This document shows, piece after piece, positions 23,770-33,830 of a DNA stretch of 37,646 bases (the first letter of the stretch is position 1; each line of letters starts with the position of its first letter). A program made the translations under genes and the position numbers. Source of the DNA: CAWEHT01 sp963808455 (GTDB taxonomy: Bacteria; Chloroflexota; Anaerolineae; CG2-30-64-16); contig CAWEHT010000035.1 of assembly GCA_963808455.1 (NCBI GenBank), forward strand, positions 1-37,646, read 5' to 3'. The notes below the pieces were generated by a model that was not told the origin of the DNA, searched no databases, and saw only the letters and a program-made list of their open reading frames with translations.

Positions 23770-26231
23770 GTGAAGTGGCTCCGGGTGCCCCTGCTGGGTG
23801 CGCTGTGCGCTTGCCTGCTCTACATTGCGGGCTGCGCTCCTCCTGCGCCGCGCGCCACCGCCCCGGCCACCGCCGCGACCTTCACGCCCGTCGCCGCTGG
23901 CCTCCCCGCGCCCCCAACCGCGACGGAGACCGGGCCGGGAACCCTGCCTCCGGCCGTCACCCGGGTGCCCGCGCCGCCAACCGCGACGTTTGCGCCGCCC
24001 GCAACGCCGGCGCAGCCCACGGCCCAGGCCACGTTGCCTCCGGCCGTCACCATTGTGCCCACGGCGCCAACTTCGACGTTTACGCCGCTCGCAACGCCGG
24101 CGCAGCCCACGGCCCAGGCTACCCTCCCCGCGGCCCCGTCCCCGTCGCCCGCCGTCGAGATCGCCAACCCGGCAGCCGCCTACTGCCAGCGGCAGGGCTA
24201 CACGGACAGGATCCTCACTGCGGCCGATGGGTCACAGTATGGCGCCTGCGTCGCTCCCGGTGGCAAAGAGTGCGACGAATGGGCCTTCTTCCATCATCAG
24301 TGTGCGCTCCCGGCGCTTGCGCCCGCCGCGCAGGCCTCGCCGCCGCGCCTCGGCGACGCGTGCGGGCCCGCCTGCGACGACAGGGGCCTCCCGCCTGCAA
24401 ACCGCGGCTCCTGTCACGCCCCTGGAGGCGGCAGGGCCTGCCACGCCGGCTCAGCAAGCATCTCTTCCCACGCCAGCTCAGCAGGCGTACGCAGGCACGC
24501 CTGCTGACGGAGCATCTCCGGCCAGCTCCGCACCCGGCACGCCCCCGGCCACGCCGGCACCTCAGCTGGCACCCGCCCTGGCGGCCCAGGTCGATGCCCT
24601 CTTTGCGCCCTGGGACCGGCAAGGCTCGCCCGGGTGCGCGCTGGGGCTGGGGCAGGCCGGGGCCCTCCGGTACGCCCGCGGCTACGGCATGGCCGACCTG
24701 GAACACGGCATTCCGATCACGTCGGGCACCATCTTCAACGTGGGCTCGATCAGCAAGCAGTTCACCGGCCTAGCCGTCGCTTCCCTGTTTCAGGCCGGCA
24801 AGCTCTCGGCCGACGACGACATCCGCGATTACGTCCCCGAGCTGCCCGGCTACGGGACGGCCATCACGCTCCGGGAATTGCTGGCGCATACCAGCGGGCT
24901 GCGCGACGACAGGACGCTGGCGCTCATGGCCGGGTGGCGGGACGACGACCTCCTGACGGGCGGGGATCTGCTCGGCCTCATCTACCGCCAGCAAGGGTTG
25001 AACTCCCCGCCCGGCCAGGCATACCTGTACAGCAACAGCGACTACAGTTTGCTGGCGCTGGCCGTCCAGCGCGCGGCAGGCCAGCCGCTGGCCCAATACG
25101 CCGCCGCGCGGATTTTTGGGCCTTTGGGCATGGCCAGCACCCATTTTGAGGAAGATCCGTTCGTGGTGGTGCCGGGCCGGGCCGATGCGTACGAGCCGTA
25201 CAGCGATACCTACCGGCTGTCTCTGCCAGACGTGGCCATGCCAGGCCCGACCGGCCTGGACACGACGGTGGGCGATCTCATGCTGTGGGCCGACAATTTC
25301 TCTACCGGCCGCGTGGGCGGCCCGGCCGCCATCCAGCAGATGATGGCGCCCGCCTCTCTGGCCGACGGCTCGCCGGTGTACTACAACTTCGGCCTCATGC
25401 AGCGCACTTACGCCGATCTTGGCTACACGATCGGGCACGATGGCTTGGAGGGCGGCTTCAAGTCGGAATTGCTGATCCTGCCGGCCCGTCGCCAGGCGGT
25501 CGCGGTCTTGTGCAACCTGGAGACGATCGATCCGGCCCCGCTCGCCGAGCAGGCCGCACGCCTCTTCGCCGGCCTCAGCCCGTTCCCCACGCCGGCGCCC
25601 AGCCCGGCGCCGGCTGTGTCTGCGGAGGCGGCTATCACGCTGCCAGGCAGCACGCTGGCCAGCGCGGGCCGGGGCCTATTTCGATCCGACGAGCACCGGT
25701 TTCCTGCGCCTCTACGTCGATGGGAACGATCTGGGGCTGGAAGGGGAACCGGCCATCGCGCTCGCCCCCGTCGCCACCGGCCGCTTCCAGGTGCTGGCGC
25801 ACGGCGCGGCGACGGCCGGAGAGGTCGAGTTCGCCCCGGCCGCAGGAGGGAAATTCACGGCAGAGATCACGGACGCCGGCACGCTCTCGGGCAAATACCA
25901 GCCGTATCCGCAGCTCTCCGCGGCTGGGCTCGGCTGCGCCGGCACGTTCTACAGCGCCGAACTGGGCGCGACTTACAGTATCACCGTGGATCGCGGGATC
26001 CTCACCCTGAACAGCCGCCGGTTTGTGCAGGTCCCCTTGCTGCCTGTGGGGCCGCGCCGGTTTGTGATGGCCGAGGCGCAGCCCGCCATCCGCGTCGACT
26101 TTGACCCGCCGCAGGCCGGCGAAGTGGCGACCGGCTTCACGTTATCCCTCGACCGGGCCAGGAACGTGCGCTTCGTCAGGGCTGCCGCCGGCCCGGCTCA
26201 GGAATCTCTGCCCGGCACCACCGGGCCTTGA
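23770..26231 (+). CDS. Lipoprotein with DUF333 and class C beta-lactamase-like serine hydrolase domains (two frameshifts)
   Basis: GTG 23770 starts a lipoprotein signal with the lipobox YIAGC. A repeat-rich Pro/Thr/Ala linker follows, then a DUF333 motif (NPAAAYCQRQGYTDRI, ADGSQYGACV, ECDEWAFFHHQC). After a frameshift near 24370 comes a penicillin-binding-like serine hydrolase: SISK at 24746-24757 (S-x-x-K), YSN at 25028-25036 and HDG at 25436-25444. A frameshift near 25675 precedes a beta-rich C-terminal domain (AYFDPTSTGFLRLYVDG onwards). Joined, it is about 820 residues, anchored outside the membrane. Either one multidomain protein or two merged genes; the linker without a start between the domains favours one. 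Substrate unknown; it could be a peptidase or esterase. Confidence 0.75.
23941..24120 (+). repeat. Two 90-bp tandem repeats in the lipoprotein linker
   Basis: Units 23941-24030 and 24031-24120 align with few changes (shared GCAACGCCGGCGCAGCCCAC and GACGTTT) and encode PPAVTxVPxxPTxTFxPxATPAQPTAQATL twice. A partial third unit begins at 24121. The period is a multiple of three, so the frame is kept. Confidence 0.8.
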
Positions 26232-26531
26232 AGCGAGTGCGCCGCGCCGTCATCTGCGCTCCAGCGCTCCATTCTGCCGGCAGCACGCGGCCACGTAAGA
26301 TACGTCCCGTTATGCCAGCCTGGGGGCCGGCTCCTGTGACGCGCCCGGCCCACGACCACGGGAGTCCGAAGGGACCCTTTCGCGACTTTCGTGTTCGCTT
26401 ACGTGTTTCGCGATCCAAAGCGTCGTTTCGCGCCTTTCGTGATCCAGACCGCCGGCCACCCGCGGAAAAGCCTGGCCGCTACCAAACTCGTCCCCCCGAG
26501 TTGCCGGTTCTGGTGTATAATGGCAGCAACG
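26232..26531. other. Intergenic gap
   Basis: No supported gene. The part 26380-26460 holds several near-repeats of the words TTTCGCG, TTTCGTG and CGTGATCC, a kind of low-complexity intergenic spacer. It marks the change from the mixed + strand genes to the minus-strand polysaccharide cluster. Confidence 0.4.
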
Positions 26532-26737
26532 ACAGCAGGCGAGCACAAACAAGGCAATCCACACCAGGGGCAGCGGGAAGCGCAATCGGCCCGAAACCAG
26601 GCGCTCGCCACTCCCAACAGAACGGTGAACATCCCGGCGATCCTGGACAAGGTCGGCAATTCGGGTATGGCGAAAAGGGCCTCCCACGAGATGATCAGGA
26701 TCAAGAACCAGAGAAATACGAAAGTGATTTGCCGCAT
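26532..26737 (-). pseudogene. O-antigen ligase/polymerase, N-terminal stub
   Basis: ATG 26737 starts MRQITFVFLWFLILIISWEALF, IPELPTLSRIAGMFTVLLGV and ASAWFRAD, continuing after a frameshift near 26600 as LRFPLPLVWIALFVLACC. This is the usual first two or three helices of O-antigen ligase/polymerase proteins, including the PGFGTLSR-like motif. The gene stops being recognisable at about 26532, so roughly 350 residues are missing. Confidence 0.6.
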
Positions 26738-26831
26738 GGATCTCTCCTCGCGCTTTTGGGCTGACCGTCGATCAGCCGATGGACGACCGCCTCATGTTGG
26801 GCGGCCGCGCTCGATTCGCCGGGCACGCACG

Positions 26832-27966
26832 TTACCCATGCGTCAGTTCCTCGATGAACCGGCAATACTCATTCACGGCGTAATCCAGGGTGTAAGGCCG
26901 CAGCGCCTCTTCTGGAAGTTCTCGCCGCGGGGCCGACAGCGCGGCCGACACGGCCCCGGCCAGCGCCGCCGCGTCGCCGACCGGCGTCAGGGCGCCGTAG
27001 CGGCCGTCGCGCAATATCTCCCGCGGACCACTCACACAATCCGTGGCCACCACCGGCACGCCTACCGCAAGGGCCTCGATCAGGACCGTGGGCAGCGCTT
27101 CCCAAGCCGAGGAAAGCACGAACAGGTCCGCGCGGGACATGTAGGCGTAAGGGTTCTTGACGATCCCCGGCATGCAAACGCACGATTCCAGGCACAACTC
27201 CTTGACCAGACTTTCCAGAACGCGGTCGTTCGGCCCCTTCTCCGAGGACCATCAACCGGGCGTCGTGGTCCCGACGAACGATCTTCAAGGCGCGAAGCAA
27301 GGTCGGAAAGTCCTTTTCGGGCGCGAGCCGCCCCACGCCCAACAACAGCCTGGAAGCCACCCCCGCGCGCAGGCGCCGGCGCGCACACGGGCAACGCGAG
27401 CCACGGATGCTCGACGGGCTGCGCGCGAGCTCTTGCATGCGCGGGTGAATGACCGGGTTGTAGATCACGCGAACGCGCTGGCGGGCGACGCCGGCGACGC
27501 GGACCATGTCTTCGGCCACCCCATGCGAAACGCAGACGACGGCGCCGGCATGGCGGTAGAACCAGTTGACGCAAGACTTGAAAAGCGCGCCGCGAATGCC
27601 GGGCCAACGGCGGGCTTCGGCCCGCGAAGTGTGGACGGCCGGCACGATCGGCGTCCCCGTACACGACAGTCGGCCTGCGATCATCGCGGCAACACTCGCA
27701 TAGTCAAGCGCCGAAATGACCACCGCCGGCCGCCGCTTGCGGATGTACGAAGCCAGTCGCGGAACGGCGCGTAGCGTACGCGGCGCGTCGAGGTCCACAA
27801 CATGCACCCCCGCGGCCAGATCGGCGAGGAAATCGCCCTTCGCCCGCACCAGGACGACGTCGACCGAGTATCCCCGCTGCAGCAGACCGTTTGCCAGGAG
27901 CACCGACACACGCTCGGCGCCCGCCGCCTCGAGGTCCGGCAGGAAGAGGGCGATCCTACGCGGCAT
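26832..27966 (-). CDS. Family 4 glycosyltransferase (one frameshift)
   Basis: Retaining GT-B enzyme of about 378 residues that adds sugars to a surface glycan. The N-terminal domain reads RRIALFLPDLEAAGAERVSV with the glycine-rich loop. The second domain begins LLLGVGRLAPEKDFPTLL; after a frameshift near 27225, CMPGIVKNPYAYMSRADLFVLSSAWEALPTVLIEALA contains the conserved E-x7-E site and is followed by VVATDCVSGPREIL. ATG 27966 (MPRRIALF) is chosen because the sequence upstream overlaps the preceding gene. Confidence 0.85.
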
Positions 27967-28074
27967 CGATGAACTCCAATGGTCCGCGGCCACCCCGGCG
28001 CAGGCCGGTCGGCCAGCGTCTTGCCGGCAGGGCGCGGGCGAGACCGACGCGGGTCCGAATCGCAAATTCCCCAC

Positions 28075-29816
28075 TCACGCGCAGGTCCCATGTCGATTTC
28101 GAACACACAAACACACTCCGACGGCAGGATGTCTTTTCGGTACACGACAGCGGCGACGCGGCCGCTCGCCTCCACGATCGTCCGTTCGCGGCCGCCGCCG
28201 GTCACGTACAGCAGTCGTCGTGGCGGCAACTCCTCCGGGAACAAGCTGCGGTGGTTCCACGGGTCGAATATCTCCCAGGCATCCACGTGGATGATGGTGA
28301 AGCGGTCCCGTCTCCAAACAAAGCGGTCTCCCGGAGAATCGGCGGGGCCGACGCGCGTCCGTTCCGTGCAGGTATACCCCAGGTCCTGAAACGCCTTGTG
28401 GACCTGAGTGCAGCTTGCCCACTCGCTGGTGTAAACGAGCAAAGGAGTCTCCTCGTTCTCGCGCACACGGATGCCGTCTTTCATCGCGACAAAGGCCTCG
28501 AGAAGCGCTTGCTTGGCGGCGTGCAAGGCCAGTGGATGGAAGAGCAGCCCGCTGCAGAACCGCACGCGCTCGAGATTCGGCAGCGAGCCGCCCGGCCCGA
28601 TCCCGACGGAGATCTTCGCAATCGGGCCGCGGTCCAGGTCCTTCTCCCACAGCCGCACGAGCGTCGGCCCGGCGGGCGGATACCAGGGTTTGGCGCGAAG
28701 CCCAACATTGATTCCCAGCGGGTATTGCACCACGAACAGCACGCCTGCCACGGCCGCCAGCGCGGTCCGCGCCGTTCGCCCCGCGGAGGCGATGCCGTCG
28801 AGCCCGGCCAGGGCAAGGCAAGCCAAGAGGCCCGTCAGATAATACAAAGGACTCAGCCGGATCTGGCTTGAATAGACCAGCAGAATGGGCCCCGTCCCGG
28901 CGGCAACCGCGGCGAGTGCTCTCCAATTTCTTTCTCGGCACAGGCGGACGCATCCCACGATCATGAGGAAGGCCGTGACGAGGGGAAAGAACGCCAGGCA
29001 CGACGTGAAGGACTCGCTTTCAGCCAGTCGCATGACAAGGTTCTCGGCCGGCGCGGCCGCCGGTCCCCCGAGCACTTTGTGCGTCGTGTCGAGCACATAC
29101 ACGACGTCGAAGCCCGAAGCGTAGAGCCCGCCGCCGGCCACGGCCAGGGCGGCAGCGAAGAAGATGCCGGTCCGCACGAATGTCGTGCGGGCATCGCGGG
29201 CGATGAGCAGCGGCACGCTGGCCAGGCCGAGGAGGACCGCGTTGACGCGCGGCAGAACGGCCAGGCCCGCCAGGACGCCCGCGAGGGCCAAGCGCCACGG
29301 CGATAGCTTGTCCTCGCGGGCCAGAAGGCAGAATGACGCCATGCCCAGACAGCCCGCGAGCACGGTCCCGTTGGGATAACAGCCCCAGGTCACGGAGTCG
29401 GGAAAGAGAAGGAGGATCCCGGTCCCGCACAGCGGCGCCGACACGCGCACCAAACGGCTGACGAAACAGGCCATGAACAGCACGTTGAGGACGCCCGCCG
29501 CCAACGCGATCGCGCTGAACGCCAGGTACGTGTCGGCGCCCGTGGACCGTCGCGCGAAGATCAATGCCCAAAAGACGCCCGGCCGGGTTTCCCTGCCGTA
29601 ATCGATGCGGGGGCCGTCCCAACCTTGCTCCAAGATCTGCCGGGCCCCACTGGCCATTCCGGTGCCGTCGCCTTTGAAAGGCCCCATCGGGAAGGCGCCG
29701 ATCCCGAAATAGTAGGCCAGGCAAAGCGCTAAGACGAGCCACAACGCGCGTTCTCGCCACGCCGATCGTACGCTGCCAGCCACGGGACCTTCAGTCAATG
29801 CGGACCTCGGTTTCAT
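28075..29816 (-). CDS. Multi-pass membrane glycosyltransferase-like protein (GT39/ArnT-type)
   Basis: About 580 residues. The first membrane segment is followed by FPMGPFKGDGTGMASGARQI, RPGVFWALIFARR and ten or so hydrophobic stretches, then a soluble C-terminal domain (RFTIIHVDAWEIFDPWNH). The layout suggests a dolichyl-phosphate-mannose/ArnT-like glycosyltransferase, but the first-loop Asp/Glu pair is not clear. The open frame continues to 27681 through the next gene; a stop at 28075-28077 in the neighbouring frame suggests a small indel near 28080. ATG 29816. Confidence 0.65.
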
Positions 29817-29828
29817 CTTTTACATCTT

Positions 29829-30826
29829 TCATCGCACGGGGCGCCAAGCGACCAATCCTCGGGCAATCGCGAGTCGCTGCCGCAAGTCCGCCACCCGCTC
29901 GCGGCGCAAGAGGAACTTGATCAATCCGTAAGCCAGCATGGCGGGGACCTCGATGAATTGTACGATGCATCGATACGCGCACCCATGCCACCACCCGTAG
30001 CAGCGGTTGAAGAACTGCTGGTTGCTGAGGGCGGCGTTGACCGTCGTGCGCACCGCGGCGCTCCGCGCCTGGCGCCCTTCAGATGCATGATGCGGGCCTC
30101 CGCGACATACCAGATCTCGAAGCCCGATTGTCGAATACGGAAGCACAGATCAAGGTCCTCACCGCAGTGCAAGAAGGTCTCGCTGAACCCGCCCAGATTC
30201 TGCAGCAGTTCGCGGCGCGCGAGCAAGGCCGCCCCGCTGATCGCCTCCACGGGCTGCGTGCGGTCGTAATCATAGGGATGCGCGAGCTTCCGGCCCAAGC
30301 GCGGCCCGATAAGCGGCAGCGCATGCAGGCGCAGCGCGTCCATGCACAAGGCGGCGGACAATGACAGAAGCCGTCGGGCCGACGTGCGGTCCGGGGCCCC
30401 GTCGGGCCGACGCAGATTGGGCCCTACGGCGCCTGCCTGGGGATGATCGCGGAGGAAATCCAGCAGCTTCCGCAATGCGCCTTCCTCGACAACCGTGTCC
30501 GGGTTCAGGAGCAGCACATGCCTGCCGCGGGCCAACCCGATGGCCTGGTTGTTGCCACAGGCAAATCCGGGATTGTCCCGGTTGGCAATCGTGCAGACCC
30601 ACGGGAAGCGGGTACGCAGCATATCGACGGTATGGTCCGCCGAGGCATTATCGACCACGATGGCTTCCAGCGACAAGGCGTTTGCCTCTCGGGCCAACGA
30701 CTCCAGGCAATCGGCCAGCAGTTCGGCGACGTTCCAACTGACGATGATCACCGTGACGTTGACAAGGGCCTCCGCATTGCGGCGGGCGCCGTCATCCCGC
30801 ATGTCGTTCTGGATCGCCGTCGTCAT
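29829..30826 (-). CDS. Family 2 glycosyltransferase (one frameshift)
   Basis: Rhamnosyltransferase-like GT-A enzyme of about 333 residues: VTVIIVSWNVAELLADCLES, AIVVDNASADHTVDML, NPGFACGNNQAIG, HVLLLNPDTVVEEGAL (the DxD-like region), EAISGAALLARRELLQNLG and ETFLHCGEDLDLCFRI (catalytic ED), then WYVAEARIMH. A frameshift near 30065 moves the C-terminal part (NQQFFNRCYGWWHG, FIEVPAMLAYGLIKFL) to another frame. ATG 30826 overlaps the stop of the 34-codon reading frame upstream (ATGA). Confidence 0.87.
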
Positions 30827-30927
30827 TCGACCGACGGCAAGGGTGAATACCGCCACACGAATTCCTCGATATTTTCGCTGCAAAGCAATGGCAGCGTTGG
30901 GGCCTTCTCCTGCAACCAGCGCTTCAT
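30823..30927 (-). CDS. 34-residue reading frame between glycosyltransferase genes
   Basis: MKRWLQEKAPTLPLLCSEN followed by IEEFVWRYSPLPSVE. Its ATG overlaps the stop of the upstream gene (ATGA at 30927-30924) and its stop overlaps the ATG of the GT2 gene (ATGA at 30826-30823). It has no recognised family. It could be a true small protein, or a stub whose only use is to couple translation of its neighbours. Confidence 0.45.
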   Translation of the reverse strand: MKRWLQEKAPTLPLLCSENIEEFVWRYSPLPSVE

Positions 30928-32400
30928 TGCCGACCTCCCGTATCGGACCTGATCGTCTGCAGGACCGATTCGGCGATCCGGCGGGCCGAATCCTGGCCGA
31001 AGTACGCGCAGTGTTCGCGAACGAACCGCTCCGCGGCAGAGAGCAACCCCTGGCGATGCTGTTCGTCCAGCAGGATGCGATTGACTATCGTCGCCAGTTC
31101 GTCGGCACTGCTCGCGCACGGGCATCCCGCGCAATCGATCAACTCCTGGCCGTGTTCCAACGGTCCCCGGTCCGCTTCGAGCACGACGACCAGCCGCTTC
31201 TCGACGAGGGCATCGCCGCCAATCCCGCTGTCCCGCATTACAACGATGTCTGCCGCCGCCAACGACTCATCAAGTGTGGCGGCCGTATTGGCGAAGAACC
31301 GCACTCCAGGATAGCGAGCGGCGATCGGTCCATAGAATTTGAGCGTTTGCGACGGATGAAGCCGCACGAAAGCCGACGCCCCCTCGACCTTGCTCATGGC
31401 ACGGCAGAAAGTCTCGGCCTCGGCGTAACATACCTCGTCCCGATAGGGCGCAGTGCCCAGCATGACCGCCGGTTGGTTGATATCGAGGCCGAACTTCGCC
31501 CGCGCCTCCCGCGGTGTCATCCGCAAGGTCCGCGTGATCCGAGGGCAGCCGCCAACCAAGATCCTCCGCGGATCTTCCCCCGCCTCGATGAACCGCTGGC
31601 GGTGCGTCTCGCTCCAGGCGAACAGCTTGTCCGCCAGGACCGGCACCATAGGGTTGGAGTGCTTGTCGGCCACGCCGTGGACCAATCCAAAGGTCGGGAT
31701 GCCCAACGATCGGGCGACGAGGATGAGAGACGACCATAGGTGATTGCGATCGAACTCGGTGACGATGGCCGCCGGCCGGCAGTTCTTCAGAAAAGCGAAG
31801 CAGGCGGCGACATTTTGGCTGGCCAGGAGCGCTTCCAGCGATAATGCTGCCAAGGCGCCGTTCTGGAGCCCGAAGCGCCGGCATGCGCGACGCAGTTTGG
31901 TCTTCCACTGCGGCCAGCAGCGGCCAAAGTCTGCACGCCAGGCCTTCGCTTCGCAATGCATGACGGAGTTCCAAGCGATTCCCTGCACGCCGCTCGGCAG
32001 CAAAGGCAAGCTATCGTTCCGTTTGCAGAGCACGAGGCAGTTGTCCGCGCCTAGTTCGAAAAGCACGGGCATCACCAGGTCGATGAATCGCGAGCTGTTG
32101 TCCAGCCGTGTGACGAGTATCCTGCGCTGCGGCGCCGCCGACAACTGCGCGGGCGGCCGTATTGCGGCGCGACCAGTACTTGAGCCACCTTGCGCGATCC
32201 ATCCAACATCGTCGCGCATTCCAGACGCCTTGCCCGCCGAGCACATTGATGATGATGAAATCCGCCAGGCTGGGACCGATGGGAATGCCGCGAAATCGCG
32301 GCTCGGAAAGGTCGGCCTCGATCGCGTGCAGTATCGCATAGTCGTAGGGCGCCGGCGCCGATTGCCGCTCTCTCGTCAAGCCTGGCTGGGACGTTACCAC
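30924..32400 (-). CDS. GT-B-like polysaccharide biosynthesis protein (one frameshift)
   Basis: About 490 residues. The N-terminal stretch (YDYAILHAIEADLSEPRFRG, LADFIIINVLGGQGVWN) starts at GTG 32400, overlapping the flippase stop by 7 nt. A frameshift near 32130 leads to RRILVTRLDNSSRFIDLVMP, IVTEFDRNHLWSSLIL, FGLVHGVADKHSNPMVPVLADKL, RILVGGCPRI, FVRLHPSQTLKFYGPI and ADIVVMRDSGIGGDAL. This is the two-domain layout of capsule/CDP-glycerol or epimerase-like GT-B enzymes, but I do not recognise the exact family. Confidence 0.65.
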
Positions 32401-33800
32401 GGCGTTCCAGGCCCTTCCTGGGTCGCGCCGAGGTCTTCCGTTTCGGGTGGGACCGCGACAGGCCGGAATTGCCTGACGACCACGAAGAGGAAAAGGTACG
32501 CCATGAGTACGTGGACGATGCGGCCGACGAGCATCGCTTGCGGAAAGGCGGCCAAGGAAACCCCCGTACGCATGAACAAGACCAGGCACCCCAAATAGGC
32601 CGCCATGCCGCAGACGATCGCCGCGCAATAAAGCCCTTGACGGCGGACTACGTTGTACACGTTGTGGATCGGCAGGAAGCAACTCACCAAGGGCGGCAGA
32701 AGACTCCAGCGCATGGCGGGGACCGCTGCGACATAGTTCGGCACGACGAGCCGTGTCAGCGGCCCCGCCAAGAACCATCCCAAGACGATGAGAGGCGCCA
32801 CGCCAGCCGCTGCCAGGAACATCGGTTTCACCGTCGGCCGCAAGAGTCCGCGGACCTGCCCCGTGCGGCCGAACTCCTGGGCCATGCGCGGATAGATCAC
32901 TTGGGACACGGCAATGGGCACCAACTCGATCGTGCTGCCGGCGGTCACGACCATGCGATAAAGCCCCATCTGCGCCTGGCCCAGGTAGTTGAAGACGAGC
33001 GTTCCTTCCAGGGTGGTCCAGTACATGTAGAGCTCCCCGACGCCGAAGATCGGCAACCCGATCAGGCACAGGTGCTTCAAATGGCGAAGGCTCCATTGCG
33101 GTTTCACGCGGATCGGCCGCCAATAGTGCAACAGGACGAGCGGCACGACCGCGGCCAAAGTCGCGCGCAGACACAAACCCTGAAAGCCCAGCAGCCACAC
33201 CAGGACGGCGAGCAGCAAGGCCAGAGAGTTCTGCAGGACGTTGGCCACGGAAAGCCGGGCGAAATCGTGCGCCGTTCGGTACGTCGCCTGGAGATACATG
33301 GTGCCGTAGAACAAGATCACCGCGGCGGCGGCGTGCGTCGCCCAACCCGACGCTCTTTCCAGTTGCCCGTGAACTTCGTACCAAGCGGCGACCCCGAGCA
33401 GGGCAAATCCGACCAGGCCGCCCAGGCCGATGAACCACGCCTGGGCGGCGGCGGCCAGTTCGTTCACGCGCACACGGTCGCCCTTGCCGACAAAGTAAGG
33501 CAACTCGCGATTGAGCCCGTTGAAAATGCCCAGTTGCAGGAACCTCGCGTAGCCCAGCACCAGACCGATGCCGTCGAACAGTCCCAGGGCCGCGGGCAAC
33601 AACAGTCGCGCGACGATGACGCCGCCGGCCATGCGCAGCACGGTCGACAAGACGTTCCCGCCGGCCAGTGCGCTGACAAGATATGCCACCGACGGTTGCG
33701 AGGGCGAGCGGGCCGGCGCTGGCCGGCCTGCAACTGCCGTGTCGGATTCCAGGTGTCCTTCCGAAGTCATTTCAGCCGTGGAGCGATGAACATGGACCAT
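32394..33800 (-). CDS. Oligosaccharide flippase (Wzx/MATE-like)
   Basis: 468 residues with about 12-14 hydrophobic segments. The first reads AYLVSALAGGNVLSTVLRMAGGVIVARLLLP, the LARLLGP-like start common to Wzx flippases; RELPYFVGKGD and a later ELVPIAVSQVIYPRMAQEFG are also typical. It moves lipid-linked repeat units across the membrane. ATG 33800 and ATG 33770 are both possible and neither has a clear ribosome site. The frame is intact. Confidence 0.88.
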   Translation of the reverse strand: MVHVHRSTAEMTSEGHLESDTAVAGRPAPARSPSQPSVAYLVSALAGGNVLSTVLRMAGGVIVARLLLPAALGLFDGIGLVLGYARFLQLGIFNGLNRELPYFVGKGDRVRVNELAAAAQAWFIGLGGLVGFALLGVAAWYEVHGQLERASGWATHAAAAVILFYGTMYLQATYRTAHDFARLSVANVLQNSLALLLAVLVWLLGFQGLCLRATLAAVVPLVLLHYWRPIRVKPQWSLRHLKHLCLIGLPIFGVGELYMYWTTLEGTLVFNYLGQAQMGLYRMVVTAGSTIELVPIAVSQVIYPRMAQEFGRTGQVRGLLRPTVKPMFLAAAGVAPLIVLGWFLAGPLTRLVVPNYVAAVPAMRWSLLPPLVSCFLPIHNVYNVVRRQGLYCAAIVCGMAAYLGCLVLFMRTGVSLAAFPQAMLVGRIVHVLMAYLFLFVVVRQFRPVAVPPETEDLGATQEGPGTPW

Positions 33801-33830
33801 CCGAACGCAAACGGTCCTTGATCCTGCGAC

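Noticed and set aside
23941..24120. CRISPR-like repeats
   Set aside because: The repeats are adjacent without spacers and encode an in-frame Pro/Thr-rich protein repeat.
26516..26521. Perfect TATAAT box
   Set aside because: No -35 element at a suitable distance and no gene start directly downstream on that strand.
32469..33821. 450-codon + strand frame over the flippase gene
   Set aside because: It is the antisense shadow of a well-supported membrane protein gene and is rich in Asp, His, Gln and Arg as expected for such a shadow.
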